Below, piece after piece: positions 1 through 11,107 of a DNA stretch of 64,000 nucleotides. Source of the stretch: Leptoclinus maculatus. Taxonomy: Eukaryota > Chordata > Actinopteri > Perciformes > Stichaeidae. The notes below the pieces were generated by a model that did no database searches, had not been told where the DNA came from, and saw nothing but the letters and a program-made list of their open reading frames with translations. The position numbers and the translations under genes were made by a program. Position 1 is the stretch's first letter; every line of letters starts with the position of its first letter. Where the stretch lies: contig JAVDOI010000007.1 in NCBI GenBank assembly GCA_032191485.1, positions 4,908,042 through 4,972,041 of the forward strand, read 5' to 3'.

Positions 1-2975
1 TTCGACAAATACGCCAAGAATTCTCCCCCCCCCCCCCTCCCCCCACCAGAGAGAGACGGATGAGTGGGAATGATCACCAAAGACTTTTAGTGCCTTAAGT
101 CTCCGATATAGTCTCTGTCTGATGGATGCAACCACAGTGCAACGAACGCTCAAAGCAGGTGTTTCATAATGTCATCGAAAGTCACTGCCAATCTCTAAAA
201 AATTCATCATTCAACAAATCATCTTTAATCGCCTTTTTCGGTGTGACAATCACAGCAGTGCAACTGTAACTGCAGCTCAACAGGATGGGGAATACAGAGA
301 TTTTAAACATGCACTTTATATATATACACACACACAAGAGAGTGATGCTTAATTTTAAGGGTCTTTCATTTCCCCCTTAATAATTGAATCATGATTAGTC
401 TCAGTAATTTGGTACTAAACAGGGGAAATGGGAACGTCCCTAATAGCTTAGCTCCATTTAAATCTAAGTAAATCTGCCTTTCAGAATATACAGAATATAT
501 CGACTTGTCCTGGATTTATATTGAGATGACGTGATCATATCATGTTCATTTGTGAACTTCTTCGGTCAAAATGAATGACTCAGCAAGTTAAGATACAGAA
601 CAAAACGAATTTGCAGTCGTTTATGTTTTACACATTTAAAGGGCTTCACTCGTCGAATGTCACTATGACTGAGCTCGCTAGTTCACTCTCGACTTTGGAA
701 ACAATCCTCCCTCAAGATCCATTTAGCAGCTCTCCCGGAGCTTTCGACCACATCGAGCGGTCTTCATCAGCAGATTGAATTTGCCACGAATCTGAGCACC
801 TCTAACATCCATGTTGATGTAAATCAATTTTGATTATTTTACAAGTAATGTTGTATACATTTGCCCCTATGTCATAATTGTTGATATGAGAAAGAAAAAT
901 AATATCGCCCAGCCCAACTTTGTAGAAAGTCTTCAAAGAGAGACAATCATTGAGTTTAAATTCAAATTTGTAAATAAGTCATGTAAGAAAAATGAATCCT
1001 AAAGAGCTAACTGTCGCATAAATCAGTACCAATCATTATAGAGCAATCATGAATACTGTACATTGTCAAATAGTGGCTGGAGACTTTATTTAGCTCAGTG
1101 TAACAGAGAAGCCTTTTATTTCTAACCTCCCCTGGTCCTTTTAACTTAAGCACATCGGATCTGAGTGTTTTAGTAGGACACTACTTGATTTCTGATTCCA
1201 CTTCCATTTGTCATGTTAGTTTGTTGCCGTTCAAGACTTCTTCCGTCTGTTAGGTCTTTTATTTAGAAACAAATTTGAATCAATGGAAGCGAATTCTGCC
1301 AAAAAGAGAAGAGTATTGCTGCGCTCAGAGTACTGAGGGTGACTCTGTCGACTGATGGAAATACACATTACGTCCACGTTCCCTTTAACGTCGAATATAT
1401 TTACTGGACTTTTTCAATTTGTTTTTTTGCCGTTATTCCACATCCAGCCATTATTTGAGAATTTACAGTATAAACCAAAAGCCAGGTTTAATCCAGAGCC
1501 AGAATTTGATTAGTTGGACGAACAATCCTGAATTAATTGAATTGAACTCGGGATAAACAGCAAGGCCTTTTTTTTTTTTTACTCATAACATATTTTTTTA
1601 TTTTATTATAAAGACAATTCATAGGTCCTTTGGATCAAGAGTGAAACGAGGATAACTATTTAAAAATAGTTTCTCTCAAAAGAACTTTACAGATACTTTA
1701 AATCTACTTATAATCCCTTTGAGTGTCTGCATTGCATTGCAGATGTCCCCGTCATTTTAAATGCATCTGAAAAGGACAAATACATCCAAAGCTCGGTATC
1801 CGTTAATACCTAACCCCTTCTTCAAAACCCTTCCACCTTAATCTGAATATTGCGTATGTTTTCCCGCACTCGTTATTCTCCACGGCCCTGCCGGCATTGA
1901 TAGCGCGCCAGCACACGGCAGATGCCCCCGAAGCTTGTGTTCATCCCCTCTCCATAATAATAATAACTCCCGGCTTTAGAATCGCACCGCATTGATTTTT
2001 TCCTTGTGTTCTCTGCTGAGAAGCGCTTTAACGACGGGGGGAGGGGGTCCGGAGATTAATATTTCAGCCCTCGGTGTCGTTTCCCGCCGCGCTGCTGAGA
2101 GGAGCAGATTTCCAGCTGAAACTCTTCCATTTCTTAATCCACTTGCAGCTCTCTTACGCTCCTCTCACTGTTGTGTGTGTGATCACCAGCGGTGGTCTGT
2201 CTTCCTTTTCAGTCTTCCAATTCAAGGGCAAAGAAAACACACTCGGGTTCCTTTGGAGACTCGAGAACAAAACACAGCTTTTTTTCCCACCGATTCACAT
2301 CAAAAAACAGTTCCTTCAACAGTAATATATTTAAAAATGACCCCGATATTTCTTCAGTACCACACAGCCTTAATAGGATTCAAACGAGTGACCTGTTGTG
2401 TGCATTAGTGCCTTAAAGTTTTTTTGTGCGCCCTTTTGAGCGCATAGGGCGAGCACAAAAGTGCGAAAATATATATTTTTTTGGTTTCATGTCTGTGCAT
2501 TAACTAATCGTTCTCCGTCTACAACGGATATTTAATTCAACACTGTGTTTGCTTTAAAGCTAGAACCGTCACTGGGACAGGAACCTCAAACAGACTTTGA
2601 ACAACACGCTACTTCAGCTCTCTAGCTAACCTCTCCTCCTCCTGCTTTGGCTCGCTAAACTAGCTTTCAAACTTTACCGCTGATGTCAGTTTGAAGACTA
2701 GAGAGCTAGTTAGCTAGCCAGCTGTGGCGTACAGCTTTAAAAAAAAAACTACCCACGAGCATAAACACGGGTCAGTTTACATGTTAAATCATGTAGCCGT
2801 TATCCTTTAACGCCACCGCTAACAGAACACTGTTTGTCCTTAGCTTTTAAGCTACATTTAGCAGCACCAGCCTCTTTACATGGTGTGTTGGCTAGAAGCA
2901 GCATTTCAGATGGATTTTGTTTTTCCTTTCCTTTTCAGTGATAAAAACACCAACAATACATGTAAAAGTTGCTTT

Positions 2976-3012
<37 letters not shown>

Positions 3013-3994
3013 TGGCTATTTGGGATTCCAGTCGGACTGAATTACAAATCTAGCCTTGCATGCATTAAGTAGATGAACTGTTGTTAAATGGATCCTAAAA
3101 ACTGCCAAATTTAAAGATAAATGTCTAAGATCGCAAACCTTTTTAATGTATTACTTTTGTTGTGTTTAATGTGTTGGATCTGGATGTGCCACAAGTATTT
3201 TTGAAAGTATTTTTCTAATGACTTGAAGATCCCACTGATACACAGTATTTGGTGTAATGCTGCGCTATAAATTCAGCTGCCTCAGCTGTCTGAAACTTTA
3301 GAAAGATTAACAAGCACATAGTCCAAATCTATTCGCCTTTTCAAAAAAAGAAGAAGAAAGAAACAAGGTGTCCTTTCTTTCTTTCATTTATCTTTATTCC
3401 AACACTGTTCTGCATTTCAAGCTAAAGGGAACAGAGGATTCGAGTGATGTTTTCTTACTAAGAGTACATCACAGCAACACGTTCATATGGTGGCAGCCAG
3501 AGTCCTGCTGTAAAGAGGGAGATTCATTTAAATACTAATTTACACTTATCATCCAGCCCCCTCTCTGGTCCAGATAATCCCCCAAAGTGACGTCCTTCAG
3601 TGGGTTTCACTTTCCTGTAATTTGTAATAAGTGAAAATGAGTCCAGTCAGAGGATGTATTTAGGGCTCTCTCCTCCTCCACATTACCATTCAGCGTGCAC
3701 TAGAATTTTACTAAAACCATTCACAAGGAATTTTACACACTCACATTAAACCTTACAGTTTTTGCACTGTGGGCTTTTTGAAATGTATTTGTACTAAAAA
3801 CAAAAAGGTACAATGTTTATTTTTATCGTTTTATGTACAAAGAAAAAAGGGCAAAGCAACACATTTTGTAAATATGTTTTATGTACAAATTTGAACTTCC
3901 AAACTGTGGATTTTGTTTAGTTTGATGATTCTTTCTTTTATTATAAATAATAAAGCTTTATTTATCTCTCCTTGTTTTTCAAATGTACAGTAAT
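1..3994. other. Intergenic, no gene recognised
   Basis: AT-rich DNA with only short open frames on both strands. None resembles a protein family I know. A more GC-rich patch near 1,880-2,130 has no splice-bounded coding signal. Around 2,615-2,720 there are several gctagc-type short inverted motifs but no clean hairpin. I see no exon, RNA gene or complete transposon here. Confidence 0.6.
2979..3008. repeat. (AT)n microsatellite
   Basis: About 15 perfect AT dinucleotide units in otherwise AT-rich intergenic DNA. Confidence 0.95.
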
Positions 3995-4084
3995 TTTCTC
4001 TCTTTAAATAAATGAGTATGGTGTTTGTCATGCGACCCACGTTGTGTGGTTCTTTTGATGGAGAGGAGATTGACTTTAGCGGTC

Positions 4085-4200
4085 CAGGAAACACACCAAT
4101 TATATGCGTTGTAAATCACATCACGTGATGCTACTCAGCCAATCAAATATGTGTATTCTGATAAGTGTTGCAACTCCAGTTAAACATACGCGGGAGAGAC
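4085..4200 (+). repeat. hAT-derived relic
   Basis: This stretch aligns by eye with 48,764-48,870, sharing the block tgcgttgtaaatcac and the downstream cacgtgatg and agccaatcaaata blocks. The other copy lies inside an element that begins with a hAT-like CAGTGATTCTCAACTGG end. This copy has lost its termini. Confidence 0.55.
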
Positions 4201-4230
4201 ACAAAGAGAAAAAATCCAAATGAATGATCA

Positions 4231-4285
4231 TATCATATATGTATATATATATATATGTATATGTATATATGTATATGTATGTATG

Positions 4286-4324
<39 letters not shown>

Positions 4325-4525
4325 ATATATATATGTATATATATATATGTATGTGTATATATATATGTATATATGTATGTATATATGTATATATGTATGT
4401 ATATATATATATATGTATGTATATATATGTATATGTATATATGTATATATATGTATATGTATATATGTATATATATATATGTATGTATATGTATATATGT
4501 ATGTATATATGTATGTATATATATG

Positions 4526-4557
<32 letters not shown>
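4231..4557. repeat. Compound (ATGT)n/(AT)n microsatellite
   Basis: About 330 bp of interleaved AT, ATGT and GTAT units. It is open in several frames on both strands, giving Tyr/Ile/His/Thr-rich open frames that are artefacts. It ends at the tgtgaccacggg motif that opens the Gypsy debris. Confidence 0.95.
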
Positions 4558-4558
<1 letters not shown>

Positions 4559-4982
4559 GTGACCACGGGCCATGGCAAGGCCCGGATTGGGTTTATAATG
4601 TACAGTGCACTGCACCTTTAATACCGGCTCAAACCACTCAAAAGCCTACAGATTCTATATAATGGTACAGGTGGCAGTGAATGACTTACTGAGACCAAGG
4701 ATTACCCCAAGATTACAACATTTATTACAACAATTAACACTTTATCAGGGAATTAAAATACAGGAAGTCCGTAACATCTAATAAGTTAAAAAAACAATAA
4801 AAAGGTATATATCTAATATACTTGTGCCACAGATTATAATAAAAGAGACAAAACCATTTAAAACAAAACCAAGCAACACAAAACCATGAATACAACTAAA
4901 TTGATAACTTAAACAAAACAGCAGTCAACGTCTCTCCTGCCTGCTCACTGCACAACCCCCATCCGGAAAGCTCGACGGGAAG

Positions 4983-5523
4983 GTGAGAATCTCTATGGAG
5001 CTGGACCGAAGCCTGGGGGTCAGAGAGAGGGGATTAAAGTCTAAGCTTCAGAAGTGCCATTTCTTCCAACAGGAGGTACAATACTTGGGGCATGTAGTTT
5101 CTGCCGCAGGTGTCTCTACAGACCCCAGGAAGATTGCTGCTGTGGCTGACTGGGTGACCCCAGGTACTGTCCCCGAACTCAGGTCATTCCTGGGCTTTGC
5201 TTGTCGAGGGGTTTGCCAAGCTGGCTGCCCCCCTCCACAAAGTAGTTGCTGATCTGACAGGGAAGAAAAAACGCCGAGGCCAAGGGGTGGCCCTGAGGGA
5301 TGCCTGGACCCCCCAGTGTGAACACAGCTTCAGAGAACTCAAGGCAAAGATGGTGTCTTCACCTGTATTAGCGTATGCTAACGTCAACCTTCCTTTCGTT
5401 TTAGAGGTGGATGCCAGTCATGACGGTCTGGGGGCGATACTTTCCCAGGAGCAGGATGGCAAGGTTAGACCCATTGCCTATGCCAGCCGGAGCCTTCACC
5501 CTGCCAACAACACCAGAATGTGA
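4983..5523 (+). pseudogene. Gypsy pol fragment (RT C-terminus and RNase H)
   Basis: Two overlapping frames together give the end of a Ty3/Gypsy reverse transcriptase and the start of RNase H. The first (4,983-5,252) has the connection signature LKSKLQKCHFF, then YLGHVVS and LRSFLGFA. The second (5,197-5,523) runs from the following segment through LEVDASHDGLGAILSQ, which carries an RNase H active-site aspartate, to IAYASRSL. A small deletion with a frame change near 5,200 removes the residues that should join them. The catalytic YxDD part of RT is missing upstream, and RNase H stops at a TGA where the palindrome starts. Dead. Confidence 0.85.
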
Positions 5524-5592
5524 CCACGGGCCACGGCAAGGCCCGGTTTGGGTTTATAATGGCCCGTGGTCACATTCTGGCGTTGTTGGCAG
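5501..5592. repeat. Palindrome, 32-bp arms, 28-nt loop
   Basis: Left arm 5,501-5,532 and right arm 5,561-5,592 are reverse complements with a single mismatch. The left arm includes the last codons of the pol fragment, so the right arm is an inverted copy of that coding end. The loop repeats a motif also found near 4,575. Confidence 0.95.
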
Positions 5593-5823
5593 TGGAACAG
5601 TGGCGGTTTAGGTGGGCTTACGAGACAATAATTTGTTTTTGTTTTTCTACTTATAAGTTAGTCCAGAGTTTGTTTTTTTCTTTTTGTGTGGTTTTAAACA
5701 AAACAGCAGTGTGCACATCGAGGGACCGGCTGAGGCACCGGTGATGCCTTTCCTTGGGTTCTTCCGACTAAGTTAAACTGCTTCCATTGACGGTGCCTTT
5801 ACTGACTCATCTTCATTTCAGCC

Positions 5824-6798
5824 ATGGCCAGTGAGCTACAGGAATTGACAGACTTGGTCCAGCAGCTGCGGGCTGAAAAGGAGTAGCTGCTGCAGGAGCG
5901 AGCAGTAGCCCATTCACCCAGTCGGATTCAGATCCTGATAGCCCAGTTAGTTCACAACAAACTGTTCCCAATGAGCCTTTCCCTGTTCAACGTTTGCTTT
6001 ATATCACTAGGGAACGAAAATGTCCAACCTTTAGGGGAACGTCTGGGATCCCGGTGGAGGATTGGGTTGAAGAGATGAGGGCCACTCTCAGAACCAGGCA
6101 GCTGAGACCCGTTGATCAAGCTTATTTTATATATGATCATCTGGAGGGGGAAGCCAAGGATGAGATTAGGTACCGGCCTAGAGCAGACAGGGAGGACCCT
6201 GAGAAAATGTTTACTATTCTCCAAGAATTGTATGGTTGTGCCAAATCTTATGTTTATTTGCAGCAGAGTTTCTTTGCTAGGAAACAGCAGGAAGGAGAAT
6301 CATTGCAAAAATGTTCACATGCTTTGTACTGTCTCATGGAAAAGGTTGAACGTTGTGCTCCAAGAGGAATGAGCAGCGCCCCCACCCCCCTCAGAGATCA
6401 GTTTGTTGAACATGTTCTTGACTCTAATCTTCACAGGGAGTTAAAGCGAGCAGTACGGCAACATCCTGATTACACTCTCCTGGATGTAAGAGCAGAGGCC
6501 ATTCGCTGGGAGCGGGAGGGACGACCTGATGAGCCTCTAGGTAGGAGTTATTCAGTCCCCTCCTTTAGTGCCATGCAGTGTTCTGAGAGTAAGGCACCTA
6601 CTAGTTTTGGTAACACAGAAATGGCAGAGTTAAGGCACATGTTACAGAAACAACAAGAGCAGCTTAACCAATTGACACAGGGCCTATTAAGTGCTACAGG
6701 CAGCCTCCAGGCCCCCTGCTAAACCAACACACCCAAACACTGTTATATGTAGGCGTTGTCAAAAACCAGGTCACTATGCCAGAGAGTGCCAAAATTAA
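5824..6798 (+). pseudogene. Gypsy gag with CCHC zinc knuckle, frameshifted
   Basis: The start is ATG 5,824, which opens a Glu/Gln/Leu-rich probable coiled coil. A TAG stop at 5,884-5,886 and a one-base shift near 5,915 lead into the main open frame (5,994-6,722, 242 residues from its first ATG). That frame holds a capsid-like region beginning CPTFRGTSGIPVEDW and a segment HLEGEAKDEIRYR. Another one-base shift in a C-run near 6,712 moves the reading into a frame with the knuckle C-RR-C-QKPG-H-YARE-C (CX2CX4HX4C) at 6,748-6,789, ending at TAA 6,796-6,798. From about 6,970 comes CPKVTV, like the start of a Gypsy protease, cut by the hAT at 7,008. Family assignment is firm. The copy is non-functional. 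Confidence 0.85.
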
Positions 6799-7007
6799 CG
6801 TACTGATTCCCAGGTTCAGCACTCCAGGGCCTCACATCCCACAGCAGCAACCTCTGCTGCTCAGGATGCGGGAAACTTCTTCCCCCTGATGTGAAGAGTC
6901 AAACATCAGGAGGGGAGGACACCGGCTCAGAGGTACAGGGACCAGCTGCTCAGACCATTGCCCCTAATTTGCTAGCACCTTGCCCTAAGGTAACTGTTAG
7001 TCTAGGA

Positions 7008-7250
7008 CAGGGGTATTCAAGTAAATTTCCAAAAGGTCCAGATTGAGAAAATCTCCTCGTGCAAAGGTCCGGAACATTACAATAATATCTAACTTGCGCT
7101 ATTCAGTGCCATATATATATATATATATATCTTCAAGAAGTCTAGTATTAGTAACGTCTCTGTGTAGTCAACAACTGTCAAATCAAATAAAGAAAGTACA
7201 CATCAATTATATTTTAACAATTATTATTCTCAGTTTTCAAATTTTCTGAC
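7008..7250 (+). mobile_element. hAT-type element, left end
   Basis: Begins CAGGGGTATTCAAGTAA right after the Gypsy protease start, then a segment I recognise as a common fish hAT terminus (aaggtccagattgag, aaaggtccggaaca). An (AT)10 run lies at 7,109-7,129. I could not find the right terminus or a target duplication, so the end is approximate. Confidence 0.5.
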
Positions 7251-7259
7251 AGCTTCAAG

Positions 7260-7592
7260 ACACCTCCTGTATGGAGAAACTAGGCGCATGCATTGCTCAG
7301 GTGTGGTTTTGACCCATTCTTCCACACAAACAAATCAATTTCAGTACCAACAAAGGCTTTTGTACGAAGTATTAAATAAATTTCAGTAAGCGTGTTCAAT
7401 ACTTTTTTCCTGTGTCATTCCATTTTATTACACATAACTTAATTTCTGAATTTATTTGTTTGGATTTCTTTGTATGTATGGATTACTTGGGTTGTTACCG
7501 ACATCTGGTGAACATTTCATGTCAATAGCACCTTTAGAAATATATTTACTGAGAAAAATGGTGACGTGTTCAACACTTATTTTACCCGCTGT
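7260..7592 (-). mobile_element. Tc1/mariner-like element, one end
   Basis: The sequence runs to a terminus reading ttttacccgctgta, with internal blocks (gttgttaccgacatctgg, gcacctttagaaatata) that I recognise as a common fish Tc1-like terminal region. It ends on TA, the Tc1 target. No transposase frame and no opposite end were found, so the left limit is approximate. Confidence 0.6.
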
Positions 7593-8173
7593 ATATGAAT
7601 GTGTTTGTGTGGGTGTCTAGTTGATTGTCCGGTGTGCCGTGTTAGCGAAAATGGCGCCACACCGTCACGTCCGTCAAAAGTATTGTTTTGGCTCAGTGAA
7701 CATTTCGTGTGTAATATTGTTATATTGTCTAAGACTGTTAAAATGAGTTTACCATATGTTTTGCACCTTGCGTTTTTTGGTAAATAAAAGATTCTGCGGA
7801 GCAGGCGAGATGACGTGAAATTGCCCTGTGTCATTTGTGTGTCCTGTTTGCAGAATCTTATCATCTATCTACTTGGTACCAGTCCTGGTACCTGTAACAC
7901 AGTCATGTGGTGCATACAAAGACGGGTAGAAAGCAAATGTCAAACTGAACAAGCCCACTCTGTCATTTACACAGTAGGATTAAAATTACACACTTATGCT
8001 GACGATGCAGAAAGATAGAGAACACAAACCACAACAAACATACTTCCTGCTTCAAGACTAAAACCTGCTTATTGTAACTTTAAAAAAGTGCATATTTGTC
8101 CTAATGAAATAATAAGCATTTCTTTCAAAACATCCCTAAGCTGAGCAATCAAAAATATGTAGAACAGACTAAC

Positions 8174-8603
8174 CAATGGTGGTCTCACAAAACTTCTCAT
8201 CAGCAACCTCATTGGCAATGTTGGATCACATCAGAGATGAGTTTAAGTCCATCAGGCCCCTCGTCTACGCCCTGGAGGAACAGAAACACACAAGTAGTGT
8301 GTTTACATGAAGCCATACACAGAAGCTGGTATTTGGGTCAAAGATCATACTTCTCAACTGGCTTACAGCTTCAACATGGAAGTAAACTGTAAGAGTCTAG
8401 CATACAACATGAAGTAGCGTCGCAACACTATTTAGAGACAAAAAGGTGAAAAATTCAAAGAGCAGAGTCCAACCTTGATGAGAGATATCCCCAGAGCATC
8501 AGTCTTTATCTTGTCCTTTATGGACACAGTTTCCCAACAAACTGATGCGGGATCACAAACACCAAGATGTCTGCATCACTGGAGGCCTCCCCCAGACGTC
8601 CAG
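8174..8603 (-). pseudogene. gpd1-like pseudogene (cytosolic glycerol-3-phosphate dehydrogenase)
   Basis: Two exons on the minus strand match NAD-dependent glycerol-3-phosphate dehydrogenase, the enzyme that interconverts DHAP and glycerol 3-phosphate. Exon 8,603-8,474 encodes ADILVFVIPHQFVGK, then after a missing 4 bases IKTDALGISLIK; it is bounded by CAG and a GT donor. Exon 8,271-8,174 encodes GVDEGPDGLKLISDVI and then jumps to NIANEVADEKFCETTIG, having lost about 14 codons with a frame change. Splice sites survive (CCAG before GVDEG, G|GTTAGT after TTIG), so this is a decayed intron-bearing copy, not a processed one. Earlier and later exons were not found. The residues fit GPD1 better than GPD1L, but the paralogue call is tentative. 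Confidence 0.85.
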
Positions 8604-9086
8604 CTGAGGAGGAATCGGAGGGTGAGGGTGATTTTGGAAGAGATCTGACACGTACAAATCAAATGTAACCGACATTAAAGTCTGGTGTAACAACCTGCTC
8701 TAAGAGAACATTAAGGAAACTGATATCAGAGTGGTCAAATGTATAAAAATCTATGATGAGGTGATGATAGAGGAAGCTATTTAAAGCAACAAGAACAAAT
8801 GCAGGTAAGCATCATGTCTCTGTACACATAATAATACACATTTTGTTAAATGGTGATAAACCAACAGTCATAGCGTCGTTTTCACAGCAGAAAAAAAGGT
8901 TTAGAAACCTAGTAACAAGTTTGCCGGTGGAACTTAGAAGGTGATGATATGTCAGTGTTGTGTTAACAGCTCGGTTCTGCTCCCCCCAAGTGGCCAAACG
9001 AAGTCAGCCTTTTTAGTCCACCAGTCTTTTTAGAAACATCCTTATTTAATCCGTGGGTGTGTAAACGTTCCCACCCTCTGACCCAG

Positions 9087-9815
9087 GCGACGGATAAAGA
9101 TGCAGAGCGGTTGTCGGCCTTCTTCAGGAGGAACACGTACATCAGTGGGAAATATGCTGACAAGAGTTCCTTCTCCAAACTCGACACGCACATCACGTCT
9201 CTTCCCGGAGGACCCGAGGCAAACCGGCTCTTCTACCTGGCGCCCACGACGTCACCAAGAACATCAAGCACCGCTGTATGAGCGCCAAGTCAGTACACTA
9301 CTTCTGCTTCGTTACACTGCAAAATGATGCAGTTAAATCAACACCTCTCTAAAAACGGAACATTACAAAGAAAAATTATTTTCGCGAGGTGTACTTTTTT
9401 ATAACCTGGCAATTTAGTGTATGTAGTAGTAGTTTTCCTTCGTTTGTCTTCATATAAGTCGGTCTGATGGAGGAAACAAGTGATCCTCAACAACTTCTAT
9501 CATGTTCTTTTTGTGATCTTTGCCTCACTTTTTTTTAATTCACATTTAAGCAGAAAACCCAATTTAAACCCAGTTGTGTCCCATGCCTGTGTCATTGAGG
9601 TCAATCAAAGTGGACTTGACGTGTTATTTTCCCTGTGTGTGTGTGTGTGTGTGTAGAGGGTGGAACAGGGTGATCGTAGAGAAGCCGTTTGGACACGACC
9701 TTCAGAGCTCCGAGGAGCTGTCCACTCACCTTTCCTCGCTCTTCACTGAGGACCAAATCTACCGTATAGATCACTATCTGGGCAAGGAAATGGTGCAGAA
9801 CCTCATTGTGCTCAG
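9087..9815 (+). pseudogene. g6pd-like pseudogene (glucose-6-phosphate dehydrogenase), two exons
   Basis: Exon 9,087-9,288 encodes TDKDAERLSAFFRRNTYISG through SLPGGPEANRLFYLA, then loses about 16 bases where the family has a conserved Leu-Pro-Pro-Thr-Val-Tyr-type stretch. The frame resumes shifted at DVTKNIKHRCMSAK. Exon 9,657-9,815 is intact and encodes GWNRVIVEKPFGHDLQSSEE and DQIYRIDHYLGKEMVQN, including the catalytic RIDHYLGKE motif. The intron junction is consistent (AA|GTCAGT to TAG|A, giving Lys), but the acceptor has a (TG)n run where a pyrimidine tract is expected. No 5' NADP-binding exon or later exon was found. A transposon starts 71 bp downstream. The frameshift and missing exons make it a pseudogene. 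Confidence 0.88.
9634..9654 (+). repeat. (TG)n abutting a splice acceptor
   Basis: About ten TG units end directly in the TAG acceptor of the second g6pd-like exon. Confidence 0.9.
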
Positions 9816-9886
9816 GTGAGAGAAGCATCGTCCGATAAGGACGCTTCATTGCGTGCATTTCCTTATTGAATGGGATATCGTGAACA

Positions 9887-11107
9887 CAGTGGTGGGCCGT
9901 CAGGACCTGCAAGGCCTTCTCTGCTGGCCTAAACAGAATCACAAAGTTATAGCTATTTTATAATTTAATAATTTTTCTCATTATCTTATTTTGTCATTGC
10001 ACAGCTAGTGTCTTCCTCAGTTGCTCTGCTTCCAGTGCAGCTTGTTTTAAGTAGAGCTTTTATCCAATCAGATTTCACCTCTGTGTCTCTAGGTAAGAAG
10101 AGAGGCCCGAGGCCTGCAGACTCACAAGTGAATCCCTTTGCAGTTTAAGTGAATGGGGACGATATTGTTGATTGTCATAGTGTTCAACCAATCAGATCTT
10201 TTGACATGTTGGGCGTATTCTTTGACGTGCCAGAGCCTGCTAGCTGGCCTAGCCATATGTGATTGGTCAGTGGGCTAGCCTGACATGTTGGGCGGTGACA
10301 ATCCCAATATCTGCTGCCTGTCGAGCGGACATTTTCAGCCCTCAAACGCATTAAAACGTATTCAAGAAATACAACTGGGGAGGCTCGACTGTCTTCACTG
10401 GCGTCCATGAATCGAGAAGGACTTCTTACTGGAACTAAAACGCACGGATGTACTGAACAACCGTGGGATTAAACTCTTTATTAACAGAGAGGAGGATGGA
10501 CTTTGTCTTTAAATAGTGAACAGCAGCTCTGGTAAGTGAAATGCGTTTGTTTTTACATCTGCAGTAGCTTTAATATGCTTGTTTATATATTATTATTTGT
10601 ACAACTTGTTTTATGAAGATGGATTTTTGTTTGGTTTAATATGTGATAGGAACCATTGTTACGTCCAATGTTGCTCTGGGGACATATTTAGTCGGTGCCA
10701 GTGTTGCCAACTTGCTCGCTAAATCTGGTGACTTTCCAAACCCTCATGGCAACTTTTTTTGTCAAAAGCTACTAGTGACAAATCTAGCGACTTTTTCTGG
10801 TGTTATTGGAGACTTTGCTGGTGTTTTGACTCGATAACGTTGAAGCACGTACGTTCTACAGTTACTGCCGTGAACGAGCAGCGGGTGCTGCCATGAGCTG
10901 CCATGAGCCCCTCCGCCGCCCAAAAGCACACACAGGCGGGTACTCTCACAGAAGCCTCGCGCTGCAGTCCCAGCTGCAGTCAGAGCAGAGAGGAGACGCA
11001 CTCTCTGCAGTTAGTGTATCTACAGGTATTGGCTTAATTTTTACACAAAACAAATAATAACCGTAGCTGTGTTTCAGCTGCAGGACAGCAGTGAAGGCCC
11101 AGGTATG
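9887..11107 (+). mobile_element. Non-autonomous hAT-type element, copy 1
   Basis: Begins CAGTGGTGGGCCGTCAGGAC and follows the element at 56,651-57,418 for hundreds of bases (tctctgctggcctaaacag, gtcttcctcagttgctctg). Near 11,085-11,105 it regains homology with the last part of that copy (cagtgaaggccca), but the terminal repeat itself is missing. A second element beginning CAGTGTTGCCAACTTGC at 10,699, with repeats of tagcgacttttt type, is nested inside. Confidence 0.75.

Larger units (their letters stand above)
4558..7007 (+). mobile_element. Degenerate Ty3/Gypsy retrotransposon, rearranged
   Basis: The block carries, all on the + strand, a pol fragment (reverse-transcriptase connection plus RNase H), a short palindrome, then gag with a zinc knuckle and the first residues of a protease. 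In an intact Ty3/Gypsy element gag-pro precedes RT-RNase H, so this is two fragments or a rearranged element. A 43-bp sequence beginning tgtgaccacgggcc occurs at about 4,558-4,600 and again at 5,519-5,561, bracketing the pol piece. It could be LTR-derived, but no full LTR pair was found. The right end is cut by a hAT at 7,008. Confidence 0.75.

Noticed and set aside
4220..4662. Several 110-160-codon frames on both strands rich in Tyr/Ile/His/Thr or Met/Cys
   Set aside because: They are translations of the ATGT/AT microsatellite and have no independent coding signal.
8690..8790. Possible extra gpd1 exon on the plus strand
   Set aside because: Weak resemblance only, and on the strand opposite to the two clear gpd1-like exons.
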